Source: Chara braunii (Eukaryota > Streptophyta > Charophyceae > Charales > Characeae). From it: a stretch of 26,379 nt of DNA. Below, piece by piece: positions 1 to 9,085 of this stretch (the stretch's first letter is position 1; each line of letters begins with the position of its first letter). The position numbers and the translations under genes were made by a program. The notes beneath the pieces were generated by a model. It was not told where the DNA came from. It did no database searches and saw only the letters and a list, made by a program, of their open reading frames with translations. The DNA lies in NCBI GenBank assembly GCA_003427395.1, contig BFEA01000755.1:5618-31996 (forward strand). Direction: 5' to 3'.

Positions 1-194
1 ACAATGCCGAGCGAAATGTCTGGGCTGCTTACAATTTTAGCATTCCACTCTGCCCGGGGGAGCAGCGGCCTGATGAGGCACATGGGGAGCGGGGAGAGTG
101 GCTTGTATAGGTGGTGCAGGAAGTAGGGAATAAGCAGGGGAGGGATTAGTTTGCGGCGCTCTGGTTGAATTTGCTCTAAGACTTGTGTTCGTGC

Positions 195-1063
195 TCATAA
201 GTTCCCGCAAGACCTGCTCGAATCGGTCCATCTGAGAAGCCTGTGTCTATCAGGTGATTCATGCACTCCGATTGCCGGGAGGTGGCAATGTGAATCGTCA
301 AAGCCAGATGTAGATTGGTGATCGAGACTTGCGCAGACGACTGAGGCATGACAGCGGTGACACGAGCGGATTTGGTNGGGGGAGGGGGAAGTAGGAAAGA
401 CGACAGAGGGGGGGATTGAGGTGTATGACCCTGTGGTGATCCGTCTGGGTTTTTTGGATCGTGACAGTGATGAAACCGACCAATCAATCGTTGCGAGCAT
501 CGCCTTTTTGCTGCTACATCTTTTATCTATCAGCTATGCCCTCTTCACTCTAATCTATGTATTTTCGTGTATCCTGCGAGTCCAGCTCGAGTGCCTTTGC
601 AATAATCTCACGCAGCTGGGTCNTTTTGGGAGGGACTTTTTTTTCAACTTCGCTTTCAGGGTCCGATTCCGGAGATGATCTACGAACCAATTTCGGGCAG
701 CACTGTCCTCCCTTCCATATTTATCTAAAGTTGTCTGAAATTTATCTACAAAATCTGGGAACAATTCCCCTAGCTCTCGAGGGCGCTTTTTCAATACAGA
801 CCATGCAGCGCCGTCACTTACCTCATTGAATCTTGTCAAATAGGCGGTTTTGAACNTTCCCCTATCTACCCACCTATGGCACTGAAACCAATCATGAGCA
901 TAATTTCTTACAAGCAGTGTGATCACCCGAAGGAGATAAACCGCATCATAGCCCTGAGCTTCTGCAACTTCGTGCCTCAAGATGGGTGTGATTAGGATAG
1001 AATGGAAAGGTGGTTCGGATACTTACCATCATCCGGGGAGCAAGAACATTAGTGTTGCCCATT
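195..1063 (-). pseudogene. decayed retrotransposon gag fragment
   Basis: Reading the minus strand, a Gag-like protein can be followed in pieces. An ATG at 1063 opens with MGNTNVLAPRMM. From about 980 to 625 the frame reads a typical retrotransposon Gag segment (WFQCHRW, then LTRFNEV, then ELFPDFVDKFQ). Around the N at 623 the frame shifts and continues with TQLREIIAKALELD to a stop near 556. A further shifted open stretch covers 500-195. The order of W, F and RF motifs resembles the Gag domain of LTR retrotransposons (family knowledge). The sequence just after the first ATGs has a strong splice-donor-like string (GGTAAGTATCC, about 1026-1016), so a short intron between 1025 and about 975 is possible instead of decay. 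No protease or RT follows inside the window. This Gag differs from the one at 17.3-19.3 kb, so it belongs to another element. Confidence 0.5.
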
Positions 1064-1184
1064 GTTGCTTTCGCTGTTGCCTTTGTGATTTATTCAAGTG
1101 ACGAGAGGACTCCTTCGGTTTGAACAAGCCGAGACTTGTCCTCTCGCCAGCTCGTCTCGCTATAACCAGAACCGATATGTCTCG

Positions 1185-1196
1185 GCTCGGATACCA
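1185..1196 (-). other. putative primer-binding site (initiator tRNA-Met type)
   Basis: The minus strand reads TGGTATCCGAGC, one mismatch from the TGGTATCAGAGC that pairs with the 3' end of plant initiator tRNA-Met and primes many plant LTR retrotransposons. It sits about 120 bases upstream of the ATG of the gag fragment at 1063, the right place and orientation. The LTR that should end just above 1197 was not delimited: no clear CA end is seen directly next to it. Confidence 0.4.
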
Positions 1197-1199
1197 ACC

Positions 1200-2680
1200 T
1201 CACGCCCTGTGCTGTCGTCCGGTCGGGGTGATTAAAATGTGGAATAGGCCCTAAAAGAACAGCAAGATGGGGTGCGCCAAGGATTTTTGAAAAATTGAGT
1301 GTGGAGATACAGACAAAATTAAAATCTCCAGTGCAGTCCCAATTTTAGCAAGAAATGGTCATCGCCGCGCAGGAAAGGAAAGAAGCGCGCGCGGTTTGCA
1401 CACGTCTACCTATCCAAAAAGTACCTCCAAATTTTCATTCGGGCTACTTGACGTCTTTCCAAACGAAAAGGAAGGGGTATGCATGTGGGATCTCGTTTTC
1501 GAATTAAGTCTTGTCGCCTCTCACTGCAAAGTTCAGAATCCAACGTGGAAGGTTGCAGCCTAGTTGCTCTTTCCTTAAACTCATCCTCGCCAAGTATCTG
1601 GTAGTGGAACCCTTTTTACCAATAACGCTCGGTGCGGCGGCAGTCGCCGCAGAAAGTATTGTGCCAATGCGGTGTCACCGCCATCCATGAGATGACAATC
1701 AACTCGTTGAAGGGGAATAATAAGGAGTAAGGCGAAAAATGAGTATCGACGACCACAAATTCAACACCCACAGACCCTCAGCACCTCGTTTCATGAGGGA
1801 AATAATAACATTCTCCGATNTTCGCGACTTCTCGTACATCTCACTCGCATACACGTGGCCTTTCCTCGTTATACGAGAACATACACTATGGGAGTGTAGG
1901 AAGTAGGCGCCCAATGTCAGTTTGGTTGGTCCACATGGTATAGGNTGACTAGAGGCGTGAGTCTATGCAATCCCTCATTCGATCTAATCAAACATGCAAC
2001 CGTCTACGGCGTCTAACATTCATTAAGGGGAGTGACGAAACAAAAATAATTCTAAGCAAATCATGTATGAAAAAAAAATACATCAAAGTTTTACTTTATC
2101 CATGTTATCAAAACAACAGTTCAGCCAATGCATGCAAGAAGGTGTTTTTCTCCCAACCTGTTTTTGCNCTTTGAGGAGTTCGCTTGGTGAAACTTGAGCA
2201 TTAGAGATGAGTAGGGGAAAAAAATATCGCATACATCAATTTTCATCACGAACACGCATAAGTCATTATGCACAAAGGAGTGGAGANAGAAAGGCAAGGC
2301 CACTCGAGCCCGCCAGCCACTTGAGTTCAACGATGATCGGCCCCGCGAGATCCGATTGAAGTTAAAAGACGAGCGAGGTGAGATCTTCGAAGTTCATACA
2401 GGCAAGGAAGACGTCAGGTCATTCAATCATCAATGAAGAGAAATAAAGAGAGGGAGAGAGAGAAAAAGAGACAGAGAGCGAAAGTGTTGACGAAGCCGTA
2501 GCTCGAATGAAGAAGGGGACTAAAGAGACAGAGAGAGTCACAAACGCACAGGTAGATATGAGAAAAATTGGTGTTTTGCCATGAACTTAGCTTCCAAAAT
2601 GAGAGAAAAACAAAGAATAAGGCTTCCAAAATGAGAAACAAAGAACTTGCCTTCTACTCTCTTATCATGACCCTAGGCCA
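1200..2680. other. anonymous intergenic stretch
   Basis: No convincing gene, RNA or repeat seen. The few short open frames here have no recognisable domain. The part next to 1200 may be the LTR belonging to the gag fragment on its left. A purine-rich stretch with GAGA runs lies at about 2431-2545. Confidence 0.4.
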
Positions 2681-2718
2681 TGCAACCACTTGTACACACA
2701 CACCTTCCTTACTCAGGC

Positions 2719-2928
2719 ATTAGCGATCCCTGCTACTATGTACCAATCTCCATACGAGAGCGATTATCACCCTGCCAACTTAGTTTATACACTGAGTTGC
2801 CCAGATCCCACAGTCCACCGTGGATTAGCGATCCCTGCTACTATGTACCAATCTCCATACAAGAGCGATTATCACCCTGCCAACTTAGTTTATACACTGA
2901 GTTGCCCAGATCCCACAGTCCACCGTGG
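2719..2928. repeat. two-copy 105-bp tandem duplication
   Basis: A 105-bp unit starting ATTAGCGATCCCTGC is present at 2719-2823 and again at 2824-2928. By eye the copies differ at one position (CATACGAGAG against CATACAAGAG), so the duplication is recent. The length is a multiple of three and an open frame on the plus strand (2690-3049) runs through both copies, but that frame has no known domain and no splice or promoter support. Confidence 0.9.
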
Positions 2929-3059
2929 CCACCCGACACATAGCCTTGTCAAACTACAGTCAGCTCTTCAAGACTGTCCGAGTCGACGATCATCCCATCA
3001 TCTAGCCACTACTTCCCTAAAGTTGGCAGATTGGTTGAGAGCTATGTAACACGCGCGTC

Positions 3060-3125
3060 CAATCTTGGATGGCGGACGCAGACGGGCCCGCGTTCGCGGC
3101 CGACCTGGTCCGCGCCGCGGACCCG
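3060..3125. other. GC-rich patch with a short perfect hairpin
   Basis: A sharply CpG-rich stretch of about 65 bases between AT-rich neighbours. It contains GGTCCGCG-C-CGCGGACC at 3107-3123, an 8-bp perfect inverted repeat with a one-base loop. No coding sense was recognised. It may be one end of an older mobile element. Confidence 0.4.
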
Positions 3126-3175
3126 ATTTTACAAGAATTTTCTTGAATTAAATAATAGGTAAAAACAAAAACAAA

Positions 3176-3220
3176 AAATATGAGGTTGTAGGGAATTTTA
3201 AGCCCTACAACCCCATATTT
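3176..3220. repeat. inverted repeat / hairpin 1
   Basis: GGTTGTAGGG (3184-3193) pairs with CCCTACAACC (3203-3212) across a 9-base AT-rich loop. After one mismatch the pairing continues through AT base pairs to about 3176 and 3220. It borders the left edge of the satellite array together with hairpin 2. Confidence 0.75.
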
Positions 3221-3230
3221 GTTTTTTTGG

Positions 3231-3308
3231 AATCCAACTTTGTTTCGGATTTTTTAAAAATGAAAAACTAAATTTGATTTAAAAAAAAAAAAAAAACAAA
3301 GTTGGATT
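3231..3308. repeat. inverted repeat / hairpin 2
   Basis: Perfect 15-bp arms, 3231-3245 (AATCCAACTTTGTTT) and 3294-3308, separated by about 48 AT-rich bases including an A-run. Together with hairpin 1 this gives two stem-loops directly before the 91-bp satellite. It could be the end of a foldback or MITE-like element, but no target duplication was identified. Confidence 0.75.
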
Positions 3309-3330
3309 TTTCTTTTGTCATTTTTTATCA

Positions 3331-5150
3331 TAAGGAAGTAACCCAAGGTACATCGCAACTCATACATTCATCAAGATCAGTGAAAACTCAAAGTTAAAAT
3401 CATCTAATCAAGGGGAAACTTCACGGAAGTCACCCAAGGTAAATCGCATTTGATACATTCATCAAGATCAGTGAAAACTCAAAGTTGAGAGCATCTAATC
3501 AAGGGGAAACTTCACGGAAGTATCACTAGGTGAATCGCAACATGTACAAGCACTCAAAGCAGTGAAAACTCAAGATTAAAAGCACNCACTCAAAGGGAAA
3601 CATCACGGAAGTATCACTAGGTGAATCGCAACATGTACAAGCACCCAGATCAATGAAACATCAAGATTTGAAGCATCTACTCAAAAGGGAAACATCACGG
3701 AAGTATCACTTGGTGAATCACAACACGTACAAACACTCAAAGCAGTGGAAACTTAAAATTTGAAGCATCTACTCAAAGGGAAACTTCACGGAAGTATCAC
3801 TAGGTGAATCGCAACATGTACAAACACTCACAACAGTGGAAACTCGAGATTTGAAGCATCTACTCAAAGAGAAACATCACAGAAGCATCACTAGGTGAAT
3901 TGCAACATGTACAAGCACCCAGATAAGTGAAACATCAAGATTTGAAGCATCTACTCAAAGGGAAACATCACGAAAGTATNACTANGTGAAGCGCAACATG
4001 TACAAGCACTCACAACAGTGAAACGTCAAGATTTGAAACACCTACTCAAAGGGAAACATCACGGAAGTATCACTAGGTGAATCACAACATGTACAAGCAC
4101 CCAGATCAGTGAAACATCAAGATTTGAAGCATCTACTCAAAGAGAAACATCACGGAAGTATCACTAGGTGAATCGCTTTATGTACAAGCACCTAGATCAG
4201 TGAAGCATCAAGATTTGAAGCATCTACTCAAAGGGTAACATCACGGAAGTATCACTAGGTGAATCGCAACATGTACAAGCACTCACAACAGTGAAACATC
4301 AAGATTTGAAGCACCTACTCAAAGGGAAACANCACCCAGATCAGTGAAACATCAAGATTTGAAGCATCTACTCAAAGAGAAACATCACGGAAGTATCACT
4401 AGGTGAATCGCTTTATGTACAAGCACCTAGATCAGTGAANCATCAAGATTTGAAGCATCTACTCAAAGGGTAACATCACGGAAGTATCACTAGGTGAATC
4501 GCAACATGTACAAGCACTCACAACAGTGAAACATCAAGATTTGAAGCACTTACTCAAAGGGAAACATCACGGACGTATCACTAGGTGAATCGCAACATGT
4601 ACAAGCACCCATGTCAGTGAAACATCAAGATTTGAAGCATCTACTCAAAGGGAAACATCACGGAAGTATCACTAGGTGAATCACAACATGTACAAGCACC
4701 CAAATCTGTGAAACATCAAGATTTGAAGCATCTAATCAAAGGGAAACATGACGGAAGTATGACTAGGTGAATCGCAACATGCACAAGCACCCAGATCAGT
4801 GAAACATCAAGATTTGAAGCATCTACTCAAAGGGAAACATCACGGAAGTATCACTAGGTGAATCTCAACACCCAGATCAATGAAACATCGAGATTTGAAG
4901 CATCTACTCAAAGGGAAACATCACGGAAGTATCACTAGGTGAATTGGAACATGTACAAGCACCCAGATCAGTGAAACATCAAGATTTGAAGCATCTATTC
5001 AAAGGGAAACATCACGGAAGTATCACTAGGTGAATCGCAACATGTACAAGCACCCAGATCAGTGAAACATCAAAATTTGAAGCATCTACTTAAAGGGAAA
5101 CATCACATAAGTATCACTAGGTGAATCGCAACATGTACAAACACCCAGAT
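3331..5150. repeat. 91-bp satellite/minisatellite array, about 20 copies
   Basis: A head-to-tail repeat with a unit of about 91 bp (cores ATCACGGAAGTATCACTAGG, CAACATGTACAAGCACCCAG and ATCAAGATTTGAAGCATC). The first units (3331-3520) are the most diverged and read ACCCAAGGT in place of the later CACTAGGTG. Units near the middle are more alike. Truncated units occur at about 4331 and 4866, where part of the monomer is missing. A variant with GCTTTATGTACAAGCACCTAG appears at about 4173 and again about 238 bases later, showing that a block of two to three monomers was itself duplicated. There are no spacers of unique sequence, so it is not CRISPR-like. Confidence 0.95.
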
Positions 5151-5179
5151 CATAAAAAATCGCAGTTTTCACAAGAGGG

Positions 5180-5355
5180 AAGGCAGATGGAGGAGGGGGA
5201 GAGAAGGAAAACAAAGAAAAGGAAGAGGAAGAGGGAAAAGAAGGAGAAAAAGAAGAGGAAGAAGAAGATGAAGAAGAAGAAGAAGAAGAAGAAAGGAGGA
5301 AAGAAGAAGGAGAAGAAGAATGAGAAAGGGGAGAGGGGGAAGAAGGAGGGGGAGG
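5180..5355. repeat. purine-rich (GAA/GGA) low-complexity tract
   Basis: An almost pure plus-strand purine run of GAAGAGG/AAGAAG type words directly after the satellite array. It produces artificial Lys/Glu-rich open frames on the plus strand and Phe/Leu-rich ones on the minus strand, which I do not call as genes. Such tracts can form triplex or slipped structures. Confidence 0.85.
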
Positions 5356-5399
5356 CTTCCCTCCTTTTCACTCACCTCCTTGCTTGTTCCCTGGCGATG

Positions 5400-7645
5400 A
5401 AGTCCCAAGCTTGCTTCTAGTTCCTTAGATATGACTCCCCTCTTTCCCAGGCTCCCCTTCTCCTTCCTCTTCCAATTCTCCTCTTAGTCTATGGCCANCT
5501 CCTATTACTAGGGNTGTGGAGTCCTTCCCTCTAGAAGGGNTAGGGGGACCCCAACCAGCCTCTCCTTCTACCTCACAGCCTGAGGGCTATGGCGGACCTC
5601 CTTCCCTATCTCCCTAGTCTTCCTCCCTACCTCTAAACACCATAGCCAGNCTTCAAGGCTAACACCGACTCACTCCTCCTTGCNCTACTCTCACTAGTGC
5701 TCTCACGGANTCAAACCGGCAGCATGGGCACTTCACATGCTCAAATGAGAGTGGCGGGCAACACTCCCAGCTTATGTAGGCTGGAACTAGTGCACCGCCT
5801 AGCNCNTAGGCCTCCTNATGTGCCCCCAGTTGAGTTGAGGTACCCCCAAGGCCAAAATTCAANCCTTGGCCTCTCTNGAGGTACCTGGGCCACCTCCTGG
5901 CCAGNTACATGCAGCCGAAGTGGTTGGTACCACTTCGGCCTGCCACTTGGCCTACCTCGGCCTCTTTTCTTATCCAAAAATGCTGTCTTTTTGGGGTACC
6001 CATACCCAAAATGCAGCTTTTGGTGAGAATTGAGGCCCAAAAGACCCAATTTTTGTCTTTTCCTTGGTCTAGGCCCTCTTTGAGTAGGCCGTTGCATCCC
6101 TTCATGTGGCGGCACAAATCTCAGNCTTGGATCTGGCTGAGATCCATGGTTCACAATATCCCGCCCTCTTCTCAAGTCTCACTACCTCCAAAATTGGGCC
6201 TTTTACTTCATTTTTCCATTTTTTAATGAATTTGGCCCCATCCTTGGGCCAAATTCTCAGTTTTGTTCTCTTCCCTTCTTTGTTTTTCCCTCCCTTTTGT
6301 TGCCACCTCATTTCGGAGCTAGCCGTTTTGGGTCAGCCCACAAAAAANGGCTAGATCTCCTCTCCCACAACATCAGATCTTAGATCAAGGGCCAAAAAAT
6401 NTGTCGGCCAACTCACATCTACATTTTTCTGTATTTTTGTCTTTTAAATTNAGATATTGTAGAGATAATGCCCCAAGGGCAGAAATGCCCCAAGGGCATT
6501 ATCTCTGCAATCCGGCCTGCCCTCCTAGAATCNAGGAAGGATGGGGTCATTGTTGGGACCTGCCAGTCCCTACTGCAGCAGTCCCATCCTGGCGGCACTT
6601 TTCCCTCCACCTCTTTCNCCTTCTTTATNTCATTCTCCTCCTTTCTTTCCCCCTTTTCCCTCCCTTTCTCTTTTACTACTGTTGGGACAAGTGTCCAACA
6701 ACTATTTTCCTTCTTTCTGGCTNTTGGACCTTGCCCAAGGCCAGATTTTGCAGCCGGCATGTAGCCGTTGCACCTCGGACTGCAATAGTGGCACCCCCAT
6801 GGCCCTAGAGAGCTCTTTTTGGNCGTCGTCGCCTCCCGTTTGGCCCCTCTCGCTCCGATTTTCTCCGGGCTGCCTCGNCCCTTCTGGAACTTTATTTTTC
6901 TAGGCCTGANCGGCCTAGAATATCCCGNACCGTTGGCCAGGCCCCCTTGCTGCCGCTACTCCTTCCCGTTTTTTTTTNTTCTTTTCCCAATGGCTCCTGC
7001 CCGTCGGCGCTTGCCGCGGCAACACGTGGTATACTTTTCCCATCCAGACCCACGGTCCAGCGGTGCCGTCCGCAGGTGTCGCTCNACTATTTTTATTGTT
7101 TNNCGCACTCAGTTCCGGGTCCTTTTGGGTGTCCCAGGTTCTCTCCGCGTTTCCCGCGACACGCCCCGCTCCTTCCGTTCTGCCGACCATCTCTGTCGAC
7201 GCCCNACTTTTTCCCCGGTCTTTTGCTAACCTCAGTCTGTTACGTCATTTCCGGCTTCATCACCGACGCCGGTCCATCTTCCCTTGGACCGTCTTACGCC
7301 CCCGTTGTTCCGTCGCCGGTTGTTCCGCCGACGGCTCCCGCCACTTGACGCCGTCCGCGGCTCCCGACACTAAGTCCTGTTGGCGGCTCCCGTCTTTTGG
7401 TTTCGTCCTCGACTCCCGACACTTCTCTGCTCACAAGCTGCGTCTTCTGCATTGGCATGTTCATAGTCGTCTTCCCTGTTTTTGTCAGCTCCCCTCGTCG
7501 CTTTCTATCCAATATGCCGCTCTCCCCAGGCGGCCCGTCTTTTTCGCGTCTCGTCACTGCTCCCGATTTTCTCTGGCGTGCACAAATCAGCCAAATCCAA
7601 GTTCTTGAGTGACGGGAATTCATTCGGGACCCGACGGTCCCGACA
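5400..7645 (-). mobile_element. probable LTR/flank of decayed LTR element A
   Basis: On the minus strand, directly after the polypurine tract at 7646-7660, the sequence starts TGTCGGGACC at 7645, as an LTR 5' end would. It continues as pyrimidine-rich plus-strand sequence with no convincing gene. The LTR start folds on itself (GGGACC/GGTCCC around 7625-7640). The downstream end of the LTR was not found, so how much of 5400-7600 belongs to it is unknown. Overlapping open frames at 5660-7610 show no recognisable domains and many contain N. Confidence 0.35.
6461..6506. repeat. 13-bp inverted repeat built on a direct repeat
   Basis: AGAGATAATGCCC (6461-6473) pairs perfectly with GGGCATTATCTCT (6494-6506). 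Inside it the string ATGCCCCAAGGGCA occurs twice (6468-6481 and 6485-6498, 17 bases apart), and each copy is itself partly self-complementary (GCCC..GGGC). It lies inside the probable LTR of element A, so it may be a regulatory or RNA-processing structure. Confidence 0.8.
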
Positions 7646-7710
7646 CATTCCCCCCACTCATTCGCGATGTCCTCATCGCGCACTAGTCCATAGTTAGTAG
7701 GAATTTGGAG
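7646..7710 (-). pseudogene. pol C-terminal remnant plus hairpin and polypurine tract, copy A
   Basis: The minus strand reads an open end ...NYGLVRDEDIANEWGE and then the tract TGAGTGGGGGGAATG (7660-7646), followed by the LTR-like start TGTCGGGACC. Inside the coding end, CGCGATG (7680-7674) and CATCGCG (7669-7663) form a 7-bp stem with a 4-base loop. The arrangement of coding end, purine run and TG is the usual 3' end of an LTR retrotransposon, where the purine tract primes plus-strand DNA synthesis (established biology). The rest of this element's pol is not adjacent. Confidence 0.5.
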
Positions 7711-9028
7711 ACACAGACGGGGGGATGGAGGGGAGGGTCAAGATGGGCGGTCAGCTTGCCACGGTCCTTTTTATCTTCTTCCCAATCTTTTCTCGGGGGT
7801 TCCTTTTGTCTTTACCCCCTCAGGGCGGGGGAGGGTATGGGGGTCGGGGTTTCCTCTTCAAGCTTTCTCCTTTCTTCCTACAGCTTAGACGANGTTGCTC
7901 ATTTTTGTCATAGCTCTGCCTCTTTATCTTCCCCTTCACCGAGACACAAAATTCTTTCTCAGTCAACTCTGTATACCCAGNTGGGCAGCCCGACGTTCCT
8001 TCGACTCCAGTAACATGAGGCAGGCGAGGCTCTCCTTGCTTCCTGCTCTGAATTCCCAGCAGACTGACTTCCTCCCCGGGATGACCATTTGTCGCCCCAG
8101 TCTGGTTGGTTTTTCCTGCCTTGGTTTTGTTGATAACAAATTGTAGGCAAGTTTTCGGATGTGACTCAATNTCAGGCATCTACTCTGGAAGGGGGGTGTT
8201 TGTCCAGTACANCCGCCGCCTTTGCTGTGGTGGTACCCACTTCGAATTGACGAACACAGACACAACTTCCCCTTAGCTGCATTATAACCTCGATTCCATC
8301 TCTCCGCCACTCCCCATTGCTCCCTTCTTTCCCCTGGGTCATTTTTTCGGTCTTTTCTCGGGTCCTGCCAATCCTGCTCGCGTCTCACCCCAGTTACCTC
8401 ATCGCTCTGTCGTTCATTACCCCCTTCCCTTGTGCTTTTGTTTGCCCGTTTTCTTTGATCCTTTGTAGATTTTGGAAAGGCCGTCCTTTTCTTCCCCCCA
8501 CTCTAATACAAGAACCCCCCCCTTCCCTCTTTTCTTCATTCCATTTTAACTTTGTTTTCTTTATTTCCCCTCGGCGGCTCTTTTGTGACCCGACTCAACC
8601 ACGACGAAGGCAATTTTCACACTCCATATGACCGGGCTCCTTTATGGCTCAGCTCAGCCAAGTTCAATGCAATTCTCATAATCCATCTGACCAGGCACCT
8701 TTATGGCCCAACTCAGCTAAGTCCAATGCAATTCTCACAATCCATCTGACCAGGCACCTTTATGGCCCAACTCAGCTAAGTCCAATGCAATTCTCACAAT
8801 CCATCTGACCATGCACCTTTATGGCCCAACTCAGCTAAGTCCAAATGCAATTCTCACAATCCATCTGACCAGGCACCTTTATGGCCCAGCTCAGCCAAGT
8901 CAAATGCAGTTCTCACAATCCATTTGGCCAGGCACCTTTATGGCCCAGCTCAACCAAGTCCAATGCAATTTTCTTGTCCATCCTTTTCTGGGTTTTTTAC
9001 TTCTTTGCACACTTTGTCCTTAGGTGGA
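7711..9028 (-). mobile_element. probable LTR of decayed element B
   Basis: The minus strand following the copy B polypurine tract begins with TGTCATCC near 9033. It continues through the 59-bp minisatellite (8641-8978) and pyrimidine-rich (plus-strand) sequence until the coding remnant of element A. I read it as the LTR of a second element lying next to, or inserted into, element A. Its far end was not found. Confidence 0.3.
8582..8980. repeat. 59-bp tandem repeat, about 6 copies
   Basis: Units start with TTTATGGC at 8641, 8700, 8759, 8818, 8878 and 8937. The unit is 59 bp (60 in the fourth because of one extra A), with a diverged partial copy before 8641. The three middle units are nearly identical, the outer ones more diverged. 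The array lies in the probable LTR of element B, where such repeats often act as enhancer-like blocks (family knowledge; not shown here). Confidence 0.95.
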
Positions 9029-9085
9029 TGACATACCTTCCCCCCACTCAATCGCGATGTCCCCATCGCGTTACAGGTTCTCACT
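9029..9085 (-). pseudogene. hairpin and polypurine tract, copy B
   Basis: 33 bases (9038-9070) repeat the copy A module (7648-7680) with two differences. The stem CGCGATG/CATCGCG is retained and the loop differs by one base. It is followed on the minus strand by the tract TGAGTGGGGGGAAGG and then TGTCATCC. The frame giving RDGDIAIEWGE has a stop codon just before it, so this copy is broken. Flanking LTR sequence is unlike copy A. Confidence 0.5.

Noticed and set aside
2690-3049. 119-codon open frame across the 105-bp duplication
   Set aside because: No domain, promoter or codon signal; kept only as a repeat.
3331-5150. CRISPR-like array
   Set aside because: The 91-bp units are contiguous, with no unique spacers of constant length, and the DNA is eukaryotic.
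5121-5420. Lys/Glu-rich open frame, and Phe/Leu-rich frames on the other strand
   Set aside because: Created by the purine-rich low-complexity tract.
5660-7610. Numerous 100-180 codon open frames on both strands
   Set aside because: Overlapping, N-containing, without domains; they come from skewed composition in LTR-like sequence.
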